In this document: positions 35,301 to 47,821 of the stretch, piece after piece
How the letters are laid out: every line of letters begins with the position of its first letter
Numbering within the stretch: position 1 is the stretch's first letter
NCBI RefSeq assembly: GCF_009905375.1
Contig: NW_027420646.1
Span: forward strand, 1 to 64,000
Length of the DNA stretch: 64,000 nt
Source: Apium graveolens
Taxonomy: Eukaryota > Streptophyta > Magnoliopsida > Apiales > Apiaceae
Direction of reading: 5' to 3'
Notes under the pieces: model-generated
Databases searched by the model: none
Told to the model about the DNA's origin: nothing
The model's input: the letters and a program-made list of their open reading frames with translations, nothing else
Translations under genes and position numbers: made by a program

Positions 35301-37395
35301 ATTTAAATTTATACACTATCTTACTATTTTTAAAATTTATAATGTTTCTTCTTGCAAAACACACACACACTGTGTATTTATCCATATAAAGTTGACTAGA
35401 TCATAGATGACAACTGTTTATTTATCCATTATATGTTCAAAACACATAGCATTACATGATTTCATCTAAAATACTCAAGGGAAACTAGATGCCAACTGTG
35501 TATTTATCCATTATATGTGCAAAACATAGAGCATTATGTATAATTTCATCTAAAATACTACAGAGAAACAATATTTTTTCATAAGAATTCAATTAGGTCA
35601 GTGGACAAAAAAAATCTTCATTTTTATAATTAACAATTGGAGAAATAAGGACCAGCGAAGTGATATTTCATTAATAGCTTGTGGTCTGTTTAGGTATTCA
35701 CAAAGAGACATTATTTGTCAAACCGTGATATAAATCATACTCAACTACACAAAAAACTAAGAACCAAATAAGCATTAGGAGTAGAACTAGCTAATGCACA
35801 TAGCAATAACTGAATTTACGTGTAAACAACAATATATGGCCAAACAATATAAGGCTTAAGCAATGACTTAAACTATACTCTGCACTTAATTTTACAGTAA
35901 CCTAACATGTGTAAAGGTAATGTTGAAATACCCAAGAAAGAAGACATATTGCAAAGTCAAGTTGTCCACATTTCCACTTCTTTGCAATTTACCATTTTAA
36001 GTTAAGGCTTACTAAGTTCAATAATAAATTTATCATTGATAGGAAGCTGCAAAAAGGGTCTAGTTTCACTAAATCAGTTCAGGTATGTTGTTCACTGAAA
36101 GCAATATGGGGGCTTTTTTTATGTAAAGAGAATTAAAGAATGTAAATGCATAAATGGGATCACTTCCTGTATAAGAAATAAACTTATCAGGCATCCCATA
36201 TATGTCCACGACTCCACGGTTGGGGTGGCAATAATTTATTGAACTTGCTTTCAAACTAAACTTACAATTATCTCTCTTATACGCACATAGCCAACACATG
36301 CCTTCTTGTATCTTGCCTCTATCCCTTCTGCTCGCTCTGCATTTTGTTTACTTTTTTCCTACAATTAGTTTGGTATTAAAATATATTAGAGGATCAAGTA
36401 TATAGCTATTAGATCATGTATTGGGCATCAGATTATGTAACTATTTCTATCACCTAGGATTTAAACTTTCATTCATCACAAATCATGATACAAACGTACA
36501 AGCCAATCTTATTATATTGCATAATAACACTACTAATTTGAGAAAATAAAGTAACCAATAAGTAAAGAATATATTTATCACAAAACCTTCTTTCATTGAG
36601 GTTGCCACAAACTCTTTCCAGTAAGGGGCCACCGAGGAAAAGTGTGCATATAAGGGAGGAAAAGTGGCTCCACAGAGTAGTTACCATTTTCGCCTCTAGC
36701 TAATTTTCCCAATCTAGTTATGAACTGTCGATGGAGGGCACCTGCACGAGAAATAATTTTTTCCTTATGTCCTTCTTCAACACCATGAAAAGTTTCCTGC
36801 ATATTACACAAATTCATATGTATCCAATTTTAAAAAAACGAAGAAACTATAGATCATAAGTATATAAAGAAAGTTACTGGAAAATAATTCAGTATGCAGA
36901 ATCTAAATGTTACTGTATGAGCAATCAGGATAAAATAAAACAACCAAATAAAATCTAATATGCAACCAAATTTATTGTTTTGTACCTTAATTTCATCCCA
37001 CAATGCTTCTTTCATATTAATTAAATCTTTTTTTCTCCAATCCTCACATATTATTGGAAAATTTCGTCTTGCATAAGATCCGACAAAATAAGACAGAGTC
37101 ATAGACTCTCTACCAATCGGTTGTCCCAACTCATTCCAGTTCACCTAATAATATAATGAGTGATAAGTAGTAGAAAAAGGCAGTATTGTGAAATTTATAT
37201 AGCAATTTGCAATATCAGTGACTTTAACTATCAAACATAAATTTAGAATTTGTCATTTACCTTTTGTATAATCCCTTTAGTCCTTGCTTTCTTGACCTTG
37301 AGCATGTTTACTATCTCACGCCTCGCACGTTTCTCTTTAACACCAATATCATTTGTGCCATCGGTGCCATTTGTACCTTCAGATCCAGAAGCCAT
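32370..37395 (-). pseudogene. Transposase_24/Ulp1 fusion gene of element D
   Basis: Exon 1 (37395-37261) starts MASGSEGTNGTDGTNDIG. Exon 2 (37144-36986) has VNWNELGQPIGRESMTLSYF and the pattern IICEDW...ALWDEIK of the Transposase_24 family. Region 36797-36580 ends with PYWKEFVATSMKEGF but has a frame change. 35109-34981 has GEKDPIVTRLDAWEYATRNS. 34878-34522 has YSGRVRGLGWGVTKTSLRA, then a coiled coil and an acidic tail. 34351-33432 follows and leads into a Ulp1-like (C48) protease: QWVLVAINTKTESIYFMDP (about 33355) and CPKQLPNDGIFCGHYVGCF (about 32460-32400). The catalytic His is Gln; Asp, Gln and Cys are kept. It starts 150 bp after TNP2. The joining of exons into one gene is inference. Confidence 0.7.
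35411..35568. repeat. Two-copy tandem repeat, 82-bp period
   Basis: CAACTGTKTATTTATCCATTATATG begins at 35411 and again at 35493. Both copies continue through AAAACA-AGCATTA to TTCATCTAAAATACT. It lies in an intron of the Ulp1-containing gene of element D. Confidence 0.85.
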
Positions 37396-37545
37396 AATCC
37401 TAAACAAAAAGCATTTAATAGAATACTAAGAAAGCTGGACCAGTACCATAGAGTGATATAACAAAAAATTCAATATTAATTTGACAGATTTTTTGAACTA
37501 GTGTAAATATTACCATATATTTAAATAACACACAAAAGGTTATTT

Positions 37546-40500
37546 TGACAGAAAAATTTATAGTAAATTTTACACACATTTCTTAGCTTTACTTTTCCGC
37601 TTGCGTTTTTTAATAGGCTTTGATCTTTGTGTCCATGCACATTAAGAAATTCTGGGTTCACATATTCTCCCTCGTCATGATCAGTCCTAGAATAATAACA
37701 TTCATCATCATCATCGTTCATGGCTGTGGAAATATTGGCTCTAACAAAAGGATCATCCATGACATCGACTTCATCATCTACACCATCACTAACTTGATAG
37801 TTGTTACTGAGCTTGTTAGATAACACAACAAGTGACCACTTCTTATCAATTGGATTAGTAACATAGAAAACTTGTTGGGCTTGTGATGCCATTATGAAAG
37901 AATCATCTTTATACCCCACCTTGGTAAGATCAACACGTATGAACCCTGACTCTTCAACATGTACACCACCGACATTGTTAACCCAATTGCAATCAAAAAC
38001 TGGCACCCTAAAGCAAACATAATCTAACTCCCAAATATTCTTAATTCTTCCAAAATAAGTGGTATCAGCCAAAACTGGATCTGTGTCATTACTTGACTGA
38101 TGTAGTGTCGTTGCTGTAATTGCAACTCCACTATTCTGCATTGTGCTTGTTGCATCATGTTCACTTGTGTAAAAGGTATATCCATTTATGAGATAACATT
38201 TGTAAGAATACACAAATGAATCAGGACCTCTTGACAACCATTTAATCCTATCCGATATTGATTCACTATTTTTAAGTAACTCATTGGTGACATAATTCTT
38301 GAACCAATCAATGAATGTGCGATTGTGCTCAACTTGAATCCAATTAGCACCTCTCTCTGGATGTTCTAAGGTGATAGTCTTCTTATGCAGATCTACAAAG
38401 GGAACAACATCAACCGTGTTATGTAGAACACAAAGATGCACCCGATGCCATTGTGCACGATCGATCTCTACTTGTTGAACTCCGGTTACACCTTCACCAT
38501 CAATTCTACCACTGTGGTGATTAACTGGCAAACCAATAACATCAACATTTGGGATAAATTCTGACCAAAACTCTATTGCTTCCTCTATTAGATAGCGTTC
38601 TGCTATGCAACCCTCTGGTCGAGACCTATTCATCACATATTCTTTCAAAATTTTCAAATATCGTTCTACTGGGTACTTCCATCTCATACGCGCAGGACCA
38701 CACATCCTAGTCTCATAAATCAGGTGAATAGTTAAGTGAACCATGATATCAAAGAAAGATGGTGGGAAATACATCTCAACCACACAAAGTGTCTCTACAG
38801 TTTGTCGTTGTAGATACGATAACCTTCTTGGATCAATGACCTTGCTACTCATTGACTTAAAGAACCAACACAACTTTGTGATTGTTACCTTAACCTTTTC
38901 CGGCAAGATGGGTCGTAAGGCAATTGGTAACAAATTCTCCATGATGATATGACAATCATGGGATTTTAATCCCTTTAATTTTAGTTCATTTAAATCCACA
39001 AGATTTTTTATGTTTGATGAGTATCCCTCAGGTACCTTCACAGAATGTAGTGTTTGTAATAAGATTTTTTTCTCATTCCTCGACAGAGTATGAGCTGCAG
39101 GGGGCAAATAAGGTTTTTTGCCTTCAACTTCTACGGGGGCTAGTTCGCTTCTTATTCCCATGTCCATCATGTCCATTCTTGCACTCAAACCATCTTTTGT
39201 TTTACCCGGGACACCCAACAAAGTACCAATTAGGGTGTCAAACACATTTTTTTGTACATGCATAAGATCAATAAAATGTCTAACATAAAGGTCCTTCTAA
39301 TAAGGCAATTCAAAGAAAATTGAACGCTTCTTCCAACCCTTAGAAGGAACATCTTTTGCGAATTTCTTTCCAAACTCTATGTTTATATTTTCAACCTCTT
39401 TAAACACTTCAAGGCCCGACCGTATACGAGGAGGACCTCATTTTTCAACTTCACCATTGAATGCCATTGCCATATTTCTATATCTATTATTAGAGTCTAA
39501 CCACCGCCTATGCCCCATATAAACACACTTCTTACAATTCTTTAATCGGACATTATCCGTCTCATCACCACATAAAGGACATGCATCATAACCTTTCACA
39601 CTATATCCAGATAGATTACTATAAGCGGGAAAATCACTTATAGTTCCAAACAACATGGCCTTTAACCTAAAATGATCATTTCTATAACGATCTTCTACTT
39701 TAATACCCTCTTCCCATAGTAGCTTTAAATCCTCAATCAAAGGTGCCAAATATACATCAATGTCATTACCAGGTTGTATAGGACCAGATATTAAGGTAGA
39801 CATCATCATATATTTACGCTTCATACAGAGCCACGGCGCCAAGTTATAAATAATTAGAATGACAGGCCAAGTACTATGAGAACTACTTTGGAGACGGTGA
39901 GGATTCATTCCATCGGTTGAAAGTGATAAGCGAAGATTTCTTGGTTCCTTCCCAAAGTCCTGATGTACATCATCAAATGTCTTCCACTAAGGTGAATCAG
40001 CAATGTGTCTCAACATTCCATCTTTAATTCTCCCGTTGTGATGCCATGTTAAATGTTTTGAATCTTCAGGACTAGCATACAACCGCATCAGTCTGGGTAT
40101 TATTGGGAAGTACCACATGACCTTGGACGGGGAATTTCCATCCTTAAATCGTTTTAAATGACATTTTGGACATTCATCCAACATTTCATACTCTTTTCGG
40201 TAAAGAATACAATCATTTGGGCATGCATGAATTCGGTTGTGTACTAATCCAATGGATTTGAGCATTTGTTTAGCTTCATAAGCTCTACGAGGGAGAACAT
40301 TACCATCCGGAAAAAGTTCACTAACAGCTGTGAGCATCTCCGTGAAGAACGCATCAAAAATTTGATGACCAACTTTTAGGTTATATGGAGTCAACACAGC
40401 CGATAATCTAGAAGCCTTAGTGCACCCAGTCCATAAAGGTAAAGAAGCATCATTCTTTAACTCCTCATGCATATCAGGATGATCAAGTAATTCATCATTA

Positions 40501-40856
40501 ATGATGTTAGGGATATCCTTTTCAACACTAGAACTACCACCCTCAGCATCTTCCATAAAATTAGTATCAACTGTATCTACAAATTGATAATCAAAGTTAA
40601 AGTTACCAGAGTTATTTTCTCCTCTCTCTTCCCCATGATATGTCCAGCAAGTATAGGTTTTCTCAAAACCATGAAACATCAGGTGGTCATGCAACTAGTT
40701 TGGACCATTAACTTCAATAATATTCAAACATTTCGTACATGGGCATAAGATGAAATTAATATTCTTGGAATTTTCTGCCGCAAGCTTACAAAACTGTTTG
40801 ACACCAGCTTTGTATTCTTCCGATATCCAATGTGCTTTTATCCATTTACGATCCAT
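37546..40856 (-). pseudogene. TNP2 transposase of CACTA element D
   Basis: One reading frame of about 1,100 codons starts at ATG 40856. Domains in order are a Transpos_assoc N-terminus (MDRKWIKAHWISEEYKAGVK, then CPCTKC), Transposase_21 (RNLRLSLSTDGMNPHRLQ, PVILIIYNLAPWLCMKRKY, YDACPLCGDETDN, CVYMGHRRWL, DLMHVQKNVFDTLIGTLLG), DUF4218 (LPILPEK-like stretch, YFPPSFFDIMVHLTIHLIYE, MRWKYPVERYLKILKEYV) and DUF4216 (NSGVAITATTLHQSS, DPIDKKW region). Four in-frame stops lie at 40697-40695, 39989-39987, about 39440 and 39299-39297; each can arise from a single C-to-T or G-to-A change. No intron or other frame change occurs until the last 20 codons, where a basic, nuclear-signal-like tail (KKRKRKSKAKK) is found one base out of frame. 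Confidence 0.92.
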
Positions 40857-42470
40857 AATAACACTAATAAATATACAACCTGAAGTTTTATGTTATACAA
40901 TTTAGTATCAAATTAATTATATAAAAGGCAAAGAAAAAATTGATACTAAGTACATGCATACATATATTTCATGAAATAAATAAACAAATTCTGACCAATT
41001 AACGCTGATATAGCCGGTATACCCATTTTTACATATATCTCAAGATTAAACAAAATTTCAATATAATTTTAATTTAGTATTTTCAGTTCAATTATAACTA
41101 TTCTGGAATCTTGATTATGTCCAAATGCATGATCTTATCAACCAACACAAGCAGAGAGCATAAATATTATTCAATAAACTTTTATTTGCTGGAAATTGTA
41201 CAATTGTCAAATGGATTGAAAATTACAGCTTCTGAACATGTCAAAAACTATAAAAGCCAACAAGGTCATTATAATTCCAGATTTTGCACATGGCCCTTGT
41301 GTTCAAAGCCTAAAGGGACCATCCGTCCCTAAAATAGGATGATACGAAATCCTAAAAAACTGGTTTTATGTTTTAGAGGTTTTTCTTTATATTAATTACT
41401 GAGAGTGACAAAAGACCTAATTCTTGAAAGTTCATATACCACATAATGAGTAAATCAATTATTATTGACAAATAGAAATCTGGAAAAATATTTATTTGTG
41501 TGTGCATCGAATCTTGACAAAAAAAGTAATACAATACAGGTTATGAGGTATTGAAAGAGAATCAGTAACTGTAAGGTTTACATAGCTAGGTTAGCAACTT
41601 GACGAGATTCATTTATATATGGAGTAGTAGTTGTCAATTTTTTCTCTACTTCCAACAAAATTATAAACACTTGTGTTAATGACACATGATATCTACTTGT
41701 GAACCAACTAGCCAGACCATTCATTTGAAGCTTGCTTAATTTTACCTTTCTATTTTTGTGTAACAATAATGGTCTAACAACTGTGAAGCCGGCCAGATAC
41801 ACTAATTAACATATATCTAGAAATATAATAAAGGAAGGAATGAAAATTATAAGACTTCACTCAAGAAATAGTACAAATGTTTTTCAGTTCCTTCTTAATT
41901 CATTCACCCAAAAAACAACACAAGTCTAGAGAACATACCTAATTCTACTTTTAGTTGAGAGAACAGTTTAAGGATCAATATCCTATTCTCTTGTAACATA
42001 AAATCTGAATTCTTGGTCCAAATACCTGAATTGGCTTCTGACGGAAAATAAAATTACAAAAATTACAAAAAGTTGTTTAGACATTGGATGCCCCTGCATT
42101 GCAACTTCCAAAAATTTATTGTGTAAAAAATATAGAGATAATATTTATCAAATATAAAGATCCAGTTTAGTAACTTAACAAATAAATAAAAGATTTTATG
42201 AAGTACTTTATGGACAATCTTTATAGAATGTGCAGTCATTAAAAAGATGTTCTTTTGCACTCTGATATGCATGATCACTGTCTTGGATTTTTTGGGTGAT
42301 ACTAGCCTCGTGAAGTTACGTGTCTCTTTTTGCTCATATGGTAATATAGTATTTTAGCCTATATTTAATTCCATTTGAAGGATATAGCATATTATTTCAA
42401 AGTAACTCGGAATTGAAAACATATTCAGTTGCTACCTTTGGGGCTTATTTGTGACTACCTATTAGAATTA
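40857..42470. other. Upstream region of TNP2 in element D
   Basis: About 1.6 kb without recognisable genes; it should contain the TNP2 promoter and leader. AT-rich, with scattered TATA-like words, none of which I can single out. Confidence 0.5.
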
Positions 42471-43288
42471 ATCTCACAGACATTACACTAATTACTCACA
42501 CACATTATGAGTAATTAAGAAGAACTGTTGCTTAAAATATAGCATATTTGTGTTATATATATATTAAATACAGTACTTGATTAAATTCACAATTCGTTGC
42601 ACATTTTAATTCTATGGCTACTAGTACAGAGAACACTTGCCATTAAGACTCAAGAATGCAGAACAGGGTGTTTTTTTTGCATAATTAGGTTCAACATACA
42701 AGGGGCTTGCTTTATGCATAGCACTTAGCTACATGATCACTCGGTGGACATATATAGCTAGGTAGACCAGCTGCTACATAAACCTTAAACTAACAACGTT
42801 AAAAATTGTCAGAACAAACTAGCTAGGCTTGTTATAGTACAAAATTACCCTACTTTATTAAATCATACTGATCTCACACACATTACAGTAATTACTCACA
42901 CACATTATGAGTATTCAAGAAGAACTGGTGCTTAAAATACAACATATCTATGTTATATTTATTCAATATAGTACTTAATTAAATTCACAATTCCTTGCAC
43001 ATTTTAATTCTATGGATACTAATACAGAGAACACTCGCCATTACGACTCAAGAATGCAAAACAGAGTGTGTTTTTTTGCATAATTAGGTTTAACATACAA
43101 GCTACATTGGCTTGCTTTGTGCAAAGGCACTTAGCTACATTAGCTACATGATCACTTCGTGGACATATATAGCTACGTAGACCAGCTGCTACATAAACCT
43201 TAAATTAACAATATTAAAACTTGTCAGAACAACCTAGCTAGGCTTGTTATAGTATAAAATTACCCTACTTTATTAAATCATATTGATC
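42471..43288. repeat. Two-copy tandem repeat, 400-bp period
   Basis: 42471-42870 and 42871-43288 are about 90% alike by eye, sharing ATTACTCACACACATTATGAG, CAGAGAACACT-GCCATTA, GTGGACATATATAGCTA and ACTTTATTAAATCATA. The second copy has a small extra duplication (TTAGCTACAT). It lies between TNP2 and the right terminus of element D and may carry regulatory sequence of the transposase gene. Confidence 0.9.
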
Positions 43289-43805
43289 AAAGTCTGTTTT
43301 ATCACACACTCATGCATTATGTACATATATTAGAGAAGGGCCTGCCTCAAGTACAAATCAAATTAAAGAATAATTTTACTACAATTATCATGAAATACAT
43401 GTGTCAAATTAGAACCATTCTAAATACCACGATTAATAAAATATTTAACATAAACTAGAACATATGATTTGTAAAAATATACAAGTAAAAACATTTAACC
43501 TTAAAATTACCTATGCCACACTCAACCATAAACAAACATGAAATACAATTACTAGCAAGGCTCTGTTAAATTTTGTGTACCTTAAAATTTTGAGAAAACG
43601 CTGTTAAAGTAAATTCTTACATAGCGCATCCTTCCCATATGTAATCTTAGTTATTTTTAATTTAATTTCTTTTTATTTAATTATGCTGTATATTAACTTG
43701 TATAGCATTATTTATATTAAGCGCTATAATAGTAATATACTTATAAAACACTTCATATAAAGCGCTACGCAAGTGCTGTCTCCTAAGGTAAGATTTGTAG
43801 TAGTG
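43289..43805. repeat. Right end and subterminal repeats of element D
   Basis: The last 120 bases carry AAGCGCTATAATAG, AAAGCGCTACGCAAGTGC and the 15-base terminus. The preceding 400 bases are plain AT-rich sequence. Confidence 0.75.
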
Positions 43806-45850
43806 TAGCCCAAATATTTCTTATGAAGATAATAACATACAGAAGACTCTGGGATATGGCAACATCAAACTTGGGAATGCTGTCATTGAAAATGCAATTC
43901 TAATTGTATAACTCATGAATAATCTGATAAATGTTAGTCAAATCTGTGAGAGAGTTCACCATGTTGATTTTTATGTTGAACACTATGGAATTATCAGCAA
44001 ATTAAATACAATGTTATAATGGTGAGTTATAGATATGGTAATTTATAAAAAGTCAAGCTCTCCACAAATACTAATGGTTCTGAAATCTATCTACTAATTA
44101 GTAGAGCATTTGTGGAGGAAAGCTAGAATTGGAATACAAGACTTTCTCACTTAAACATCAACAACATTAATGAACTTATGAAGAAATATCTTGTAAGAGA
44201 ATTGCACCGGATTTCCCAGAATGGAGTTTACTCCTGATGGCCTATTTGACTCATGCCAAAAGGCCAAATAAAGAAAATCTTCATTCAAGAGTAAGACTAA
44301 ATCCTCAATTCTTGAACCGTTTCAGTTATGACATATTGATATTTTTGGTCAAGTAAATGTGATGTCTATAGCAAAGAAGGGATATGCACTTTCCATTGTT
44401 GATGAGTATAGTAGATACACCTGAGTGTATTTTTTACATGCAAAGGATGAGACCCCATCTATCCTTCTTTAACATATGAGACAACTGGAAAACAGATCAA
44501 AGCATTTTGAAAATGATTAGAAGTGACAATGGAACTGAATTTAAGAATATCACTATGGAAAGTTTTATAAGGACAAAGGCAATGAGAATTTTTTTGGCCT
44601 ATACTGCTCACATGGAAGTTAAAAGTGTTCTAAACGGATGTGAATACTACTGTAGTTCTTAATGGTGAACTTGAAGATGAAGTATATGATTAACAACCTC
44701 GTGGGTTCATTGGTACAAAATATTCAAATCATGTTACAGGATTGGTTAAAGCACTTTCTGGACTAAAGTAAGCTCCAAGAGTTTGGTGTGAAACATTAGC
44801 TCAGTTTTTCCCGAGAGTGGATTCAAAAGAGGAAACATTGATAAAAATTTATTTAATAAGTATCATGGTAAAAAATTATTATTAGTTCAGATATTTATTG
44901 ATGATATTATTTTTGGCTCCACTATTGATAAACTCTGTGAGAGATTTGCCAAACTTATGGAGTTCAAGTAACAGATGAGTATGATGGGAGAAATGAGCTA
45001 CTTATGGGATTACAAGTGAAGCAGACTAAAGAAGGGATCTTCATTAATTATGCTAAATATACTAGAAATTTGTTTAAAAGGTTTGGAATACAAAATAGCT
45101 CAACTACTACAACTCTTCTGACCACTTCAATCAAGTTAGATTTAAATATTAATTCATTAAAAAGATTTGACTAATTATTGAGGTATGATTGGGTAACTTC
45201 TATATTTGACTGATAGTACACTGAATATCATTTATGCTATCTATTTATTTGCAAGGTTACAAGCTGATGCAATGGAACCACACCTAATATATGTGAAAAC
45301 AATATTCAAATATCTCAAAAAAACCACGAATCTTGTTGTGTGGTACACTAAAGAATTAGATTTTAAACTAGTAGGATACTCAAATGCTGATTTTTCAGGA
45401 TAATACAAATTAGACTAAAAATCCACAATTGGAAACTTCCAATTTTTTGGAGGTAGATTGGTTTCTTGGTTTAGAAAGAAATAAAAGTCAATTTTCACTT
45501 CAACTGTAGAAGCTCAAAACATTATTATCGAAAGCTGTTGTGCTCAGATTCTTTGGATGAAGAATCAATTGTTGATTATGGGTTAGACTATTCCAAGATT
45601 CTTATATGTTATTATAACTAAAGTGCTATGACAATGACAGAAAATCGAGTTCAATATTACTTGACAAAGCAAATCAGTATTAGGTACAATTTCATATGAA
45701 AACATGTGTTGAAAGGTATGATGGAATTGTACTTTATGCCTACAGATCAACAACTAGATGATATCTTCACCAAGCCTCTTTGTGAAGCCACGTTTATAAG
45801 ACTGGTGAATGAATTTGGAGTGATTTCACGGGCCTTCTCAAATAATGATG
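43806..45850 (+). pseudogene. Old copia element, protease to RNase H part (right of CACTA D)
   Basis: Just after the TAG duplication the frame resumes with TLGYGNIKLGNAVIENA, the typical region after the copia protease. Then follow integrase (DIFGQVNVMSIAKKGYALSI, about 44340), reverse transcriptase (FIDDIIFGSTIDKLCERF near 44900, where the family has YVDD), and RNase H (45206-45403 with LVVWYTKELDFKLVGYSNAD; about 45430-45560 with the FFGGRLVSWF-like and SCCAQILWMKNQL-type words; and PTDQQLDDIFTKPL near 45750). Stops are frequent. The element is much older than the CACTA insertion. Confidence 0.8.
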
Positions 45851-46931
45851 AGTAGCTATTTTATTTACTAAGGCACAACAGAATCAGAGTTTTGTATCTA
45901 CTGTGCATTGATAAGCACTGATAAATATTTACTTTTGTTTTATGTTAAACACTAATACCATTGACAGCATACTGTTATCAAGTTGAGTCTACGATAACAT
46001 TAAATTTTGTTTAATTGACCTATGTTATATTCAGTCTGCATAAACTCTGATATTATTAAATACTGAAACGAATCGAGGTTTTGGCCAAACTGTCAAACTC
46101 TGATAGATGTTTGAACATTTTGAAAATATGTTCATTCCATATTTCTTTTAACTTTCGTGTGTAGCATTGTCTGAGTTAGTAGGCAGCGCCTACCAAACAA
46201 AGCTTTCTTGAAGAGTTTGTTATGAAATACAAGTAATTTGCAATGATTATATATGGTTGATTAGTGGCACGTAAAAAAATAAACGGTTTAGTAATATGGA
46301 TATTACCTTTTATAACCGTGCACATATTTACAACTTCCTTTTTATCTGTTCCATTTTTGTGCTGTTTCACAGAATAAATGCCACGTGTCCCTCCCATGTG
46401 AATTTTTTTCGGTAAAAGACTGTAAAGTTATAAAAAAATAAATTTTTATTTTTAAATTATTCACTTTACCAATTTATCACTCTCTCTTCTCTTTTATTCT
46501 CTCTCATTTTCTTTTTAAATTCAATCATTTCTCAAGTTTTTATAGACTAAATACTGAAGGCTAACCAAAAAACAACCAACCCATTCATATATAATGGGAC
46601 AGTATATAGGACATTTACCATTTAACCACAAGTTTATAACTAGTATCAGGATTACAATAAGATCGTTTGCACAAAAACTCACATAGATGTTGAGTTCTCA
46701 AACCAACTCGTCCGCAAGAAGTCCCTTGCGGAAAAAAATTAACACAACGAAAAACAATTTCATCATTAACCACGTGAGGATTTTAGGTACCTGAAGAGGT
46801 AGGCAATATTAGAGCAGATGCATATGGGTGCTTCTCTTCAAGTAAAAGTCTAGTTTGAGGGCTATTAGTTGCAACTCCATAAGATACAAAAACCATAACG
46901 ACCACTGAATACTGACCATCAGAAATTTTCC
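45851..46931. other. Non-coding; possible remains of the copia 3' LTR
   Basis: No gene. A G-box-like word GCCACGTGTCC lies at 46380-46390, followed by a CT-rich tract (46480-46520), which would suit an LTR promoter. No matching 5' LTR was found to the left of 29459, so this stays a suggestion. Confidence 0.3.
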
Positions 46932-47821
46932 TCAAACACTGTTCATAGTATCTTTTTTAGAAGATTCATCTAGCCTGAGACTAGGAGGACATGACGTCTC
47001 TTCAAATAAAGTTTCAAGTAACTTTAAAGGACCTCGAAGATCATTAAAAGTTGTTAGTGTGGTTAGGATGCACTTTTGTTGCAAGACCTTTTCTATTTTC
47101 AGATTTGTTTCCTTGACGTTCAGGGGAATGTATTCTCTAAGGGTACATGCCAGTAGAATGAGAAGACGTATATAAGAATCACAAAAGGAAGGGATGCTTA
47201 CAATTGTAGCCACAATATTCTTTAGAGCTCTTGAAAAAGAAAATCTACTAGGTGAATACCCTTCAGTATATGAAATGGCACTGAAAAACTTTATCAATTA
47301 TCGTGATATCCAAAATATAAGGATATGTAACAGATTCAGGGTCTGAAAGATCCATAATGCTGCTGACATTGCATCTAGGCAAAAAATTATTCCAAAATAG
47401 AAAGAAATTGAACCGTTTAACTCATACGCAGGGGGTGAAAAAGATTGTTCATTAGCATGTTTACAATGTTTGCGAAGTAAATGTATAGTCATGTACTCAC
47501 CACTAACCATTGCTCAACTTGACGAACAACAATATCAACCTTTCTAAACAAGCCCAGGTCTTTACTAGTCAGCTCTTTAATAGAAGCAATTTGTGAATTA
47601 GAGCGAAAGTGTTGTTCACAGAGGTGAGTGATAAAATAAATATCCGAAAGCACTCTATCTTCAATACCACCATCGGAACAATTAGCGAACCCATTGAAAT
47701 GACAATAAATATACACCTTACCAATACTTATGGGAGAAATAAAAAAGGAGTATTTTTGTAATGGGAAAATACTAAACACATGGTGTACAATATAGTATGA
47801 TATAACAAAATGATACTCCAC
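46932..47821 (-). pseudogene. Unrecognised spliced gene fragment
   Basis: A first exon with GFANCSDGGIEDRVLSDIYF and LGLFRKVDIVVRQVEQWLV ends at a consensus donor GTGAGT (about 47497). After an acceptor-like TTTTTTGCCTAG (about 47370) a second stretch reads MDLSDPESVTYPYILDITII. A third (47280-46932) is open for about 115 codons with ALKNIVATIVSIPSFCDSY and LRGPLKLLETLFEETS. Phases of the parts do not all agree and a TAA interrupts the third frame at its start. Composition looks like a real, leucine-rich helical protein. I do not recognise the family; it may be a host gene fragment or cargo. Confidence 0.4.

Larger units (their letters stand above)
31469..43805. mobile_element. CACTA (En/Spm) element D, complete ends, two genes
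   Basis: The left end CACTACTACAAATCT is an exact inverted copy of the right end AGATTTGTAGTAGTG. Both are flanked by TAG (31466-31468 and 43806-43808), a perfect 3-bp target duplication. Subterminal AGCGCT / ATATAGC words occur at both ends. Inside, on the minus strand, are TNP2 (40856-37546) and a Transposase_24/Ulp1 gene (37395 to about 32370), the two-gene plan of autonomous CACTA elements. The host copia frame resumes in phase across the element if one TAG copy is ignored. Both genes are damaged, so the copy is unlikely to transpose on its own but could be moved by a functional relative. Confidence 0.95.
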
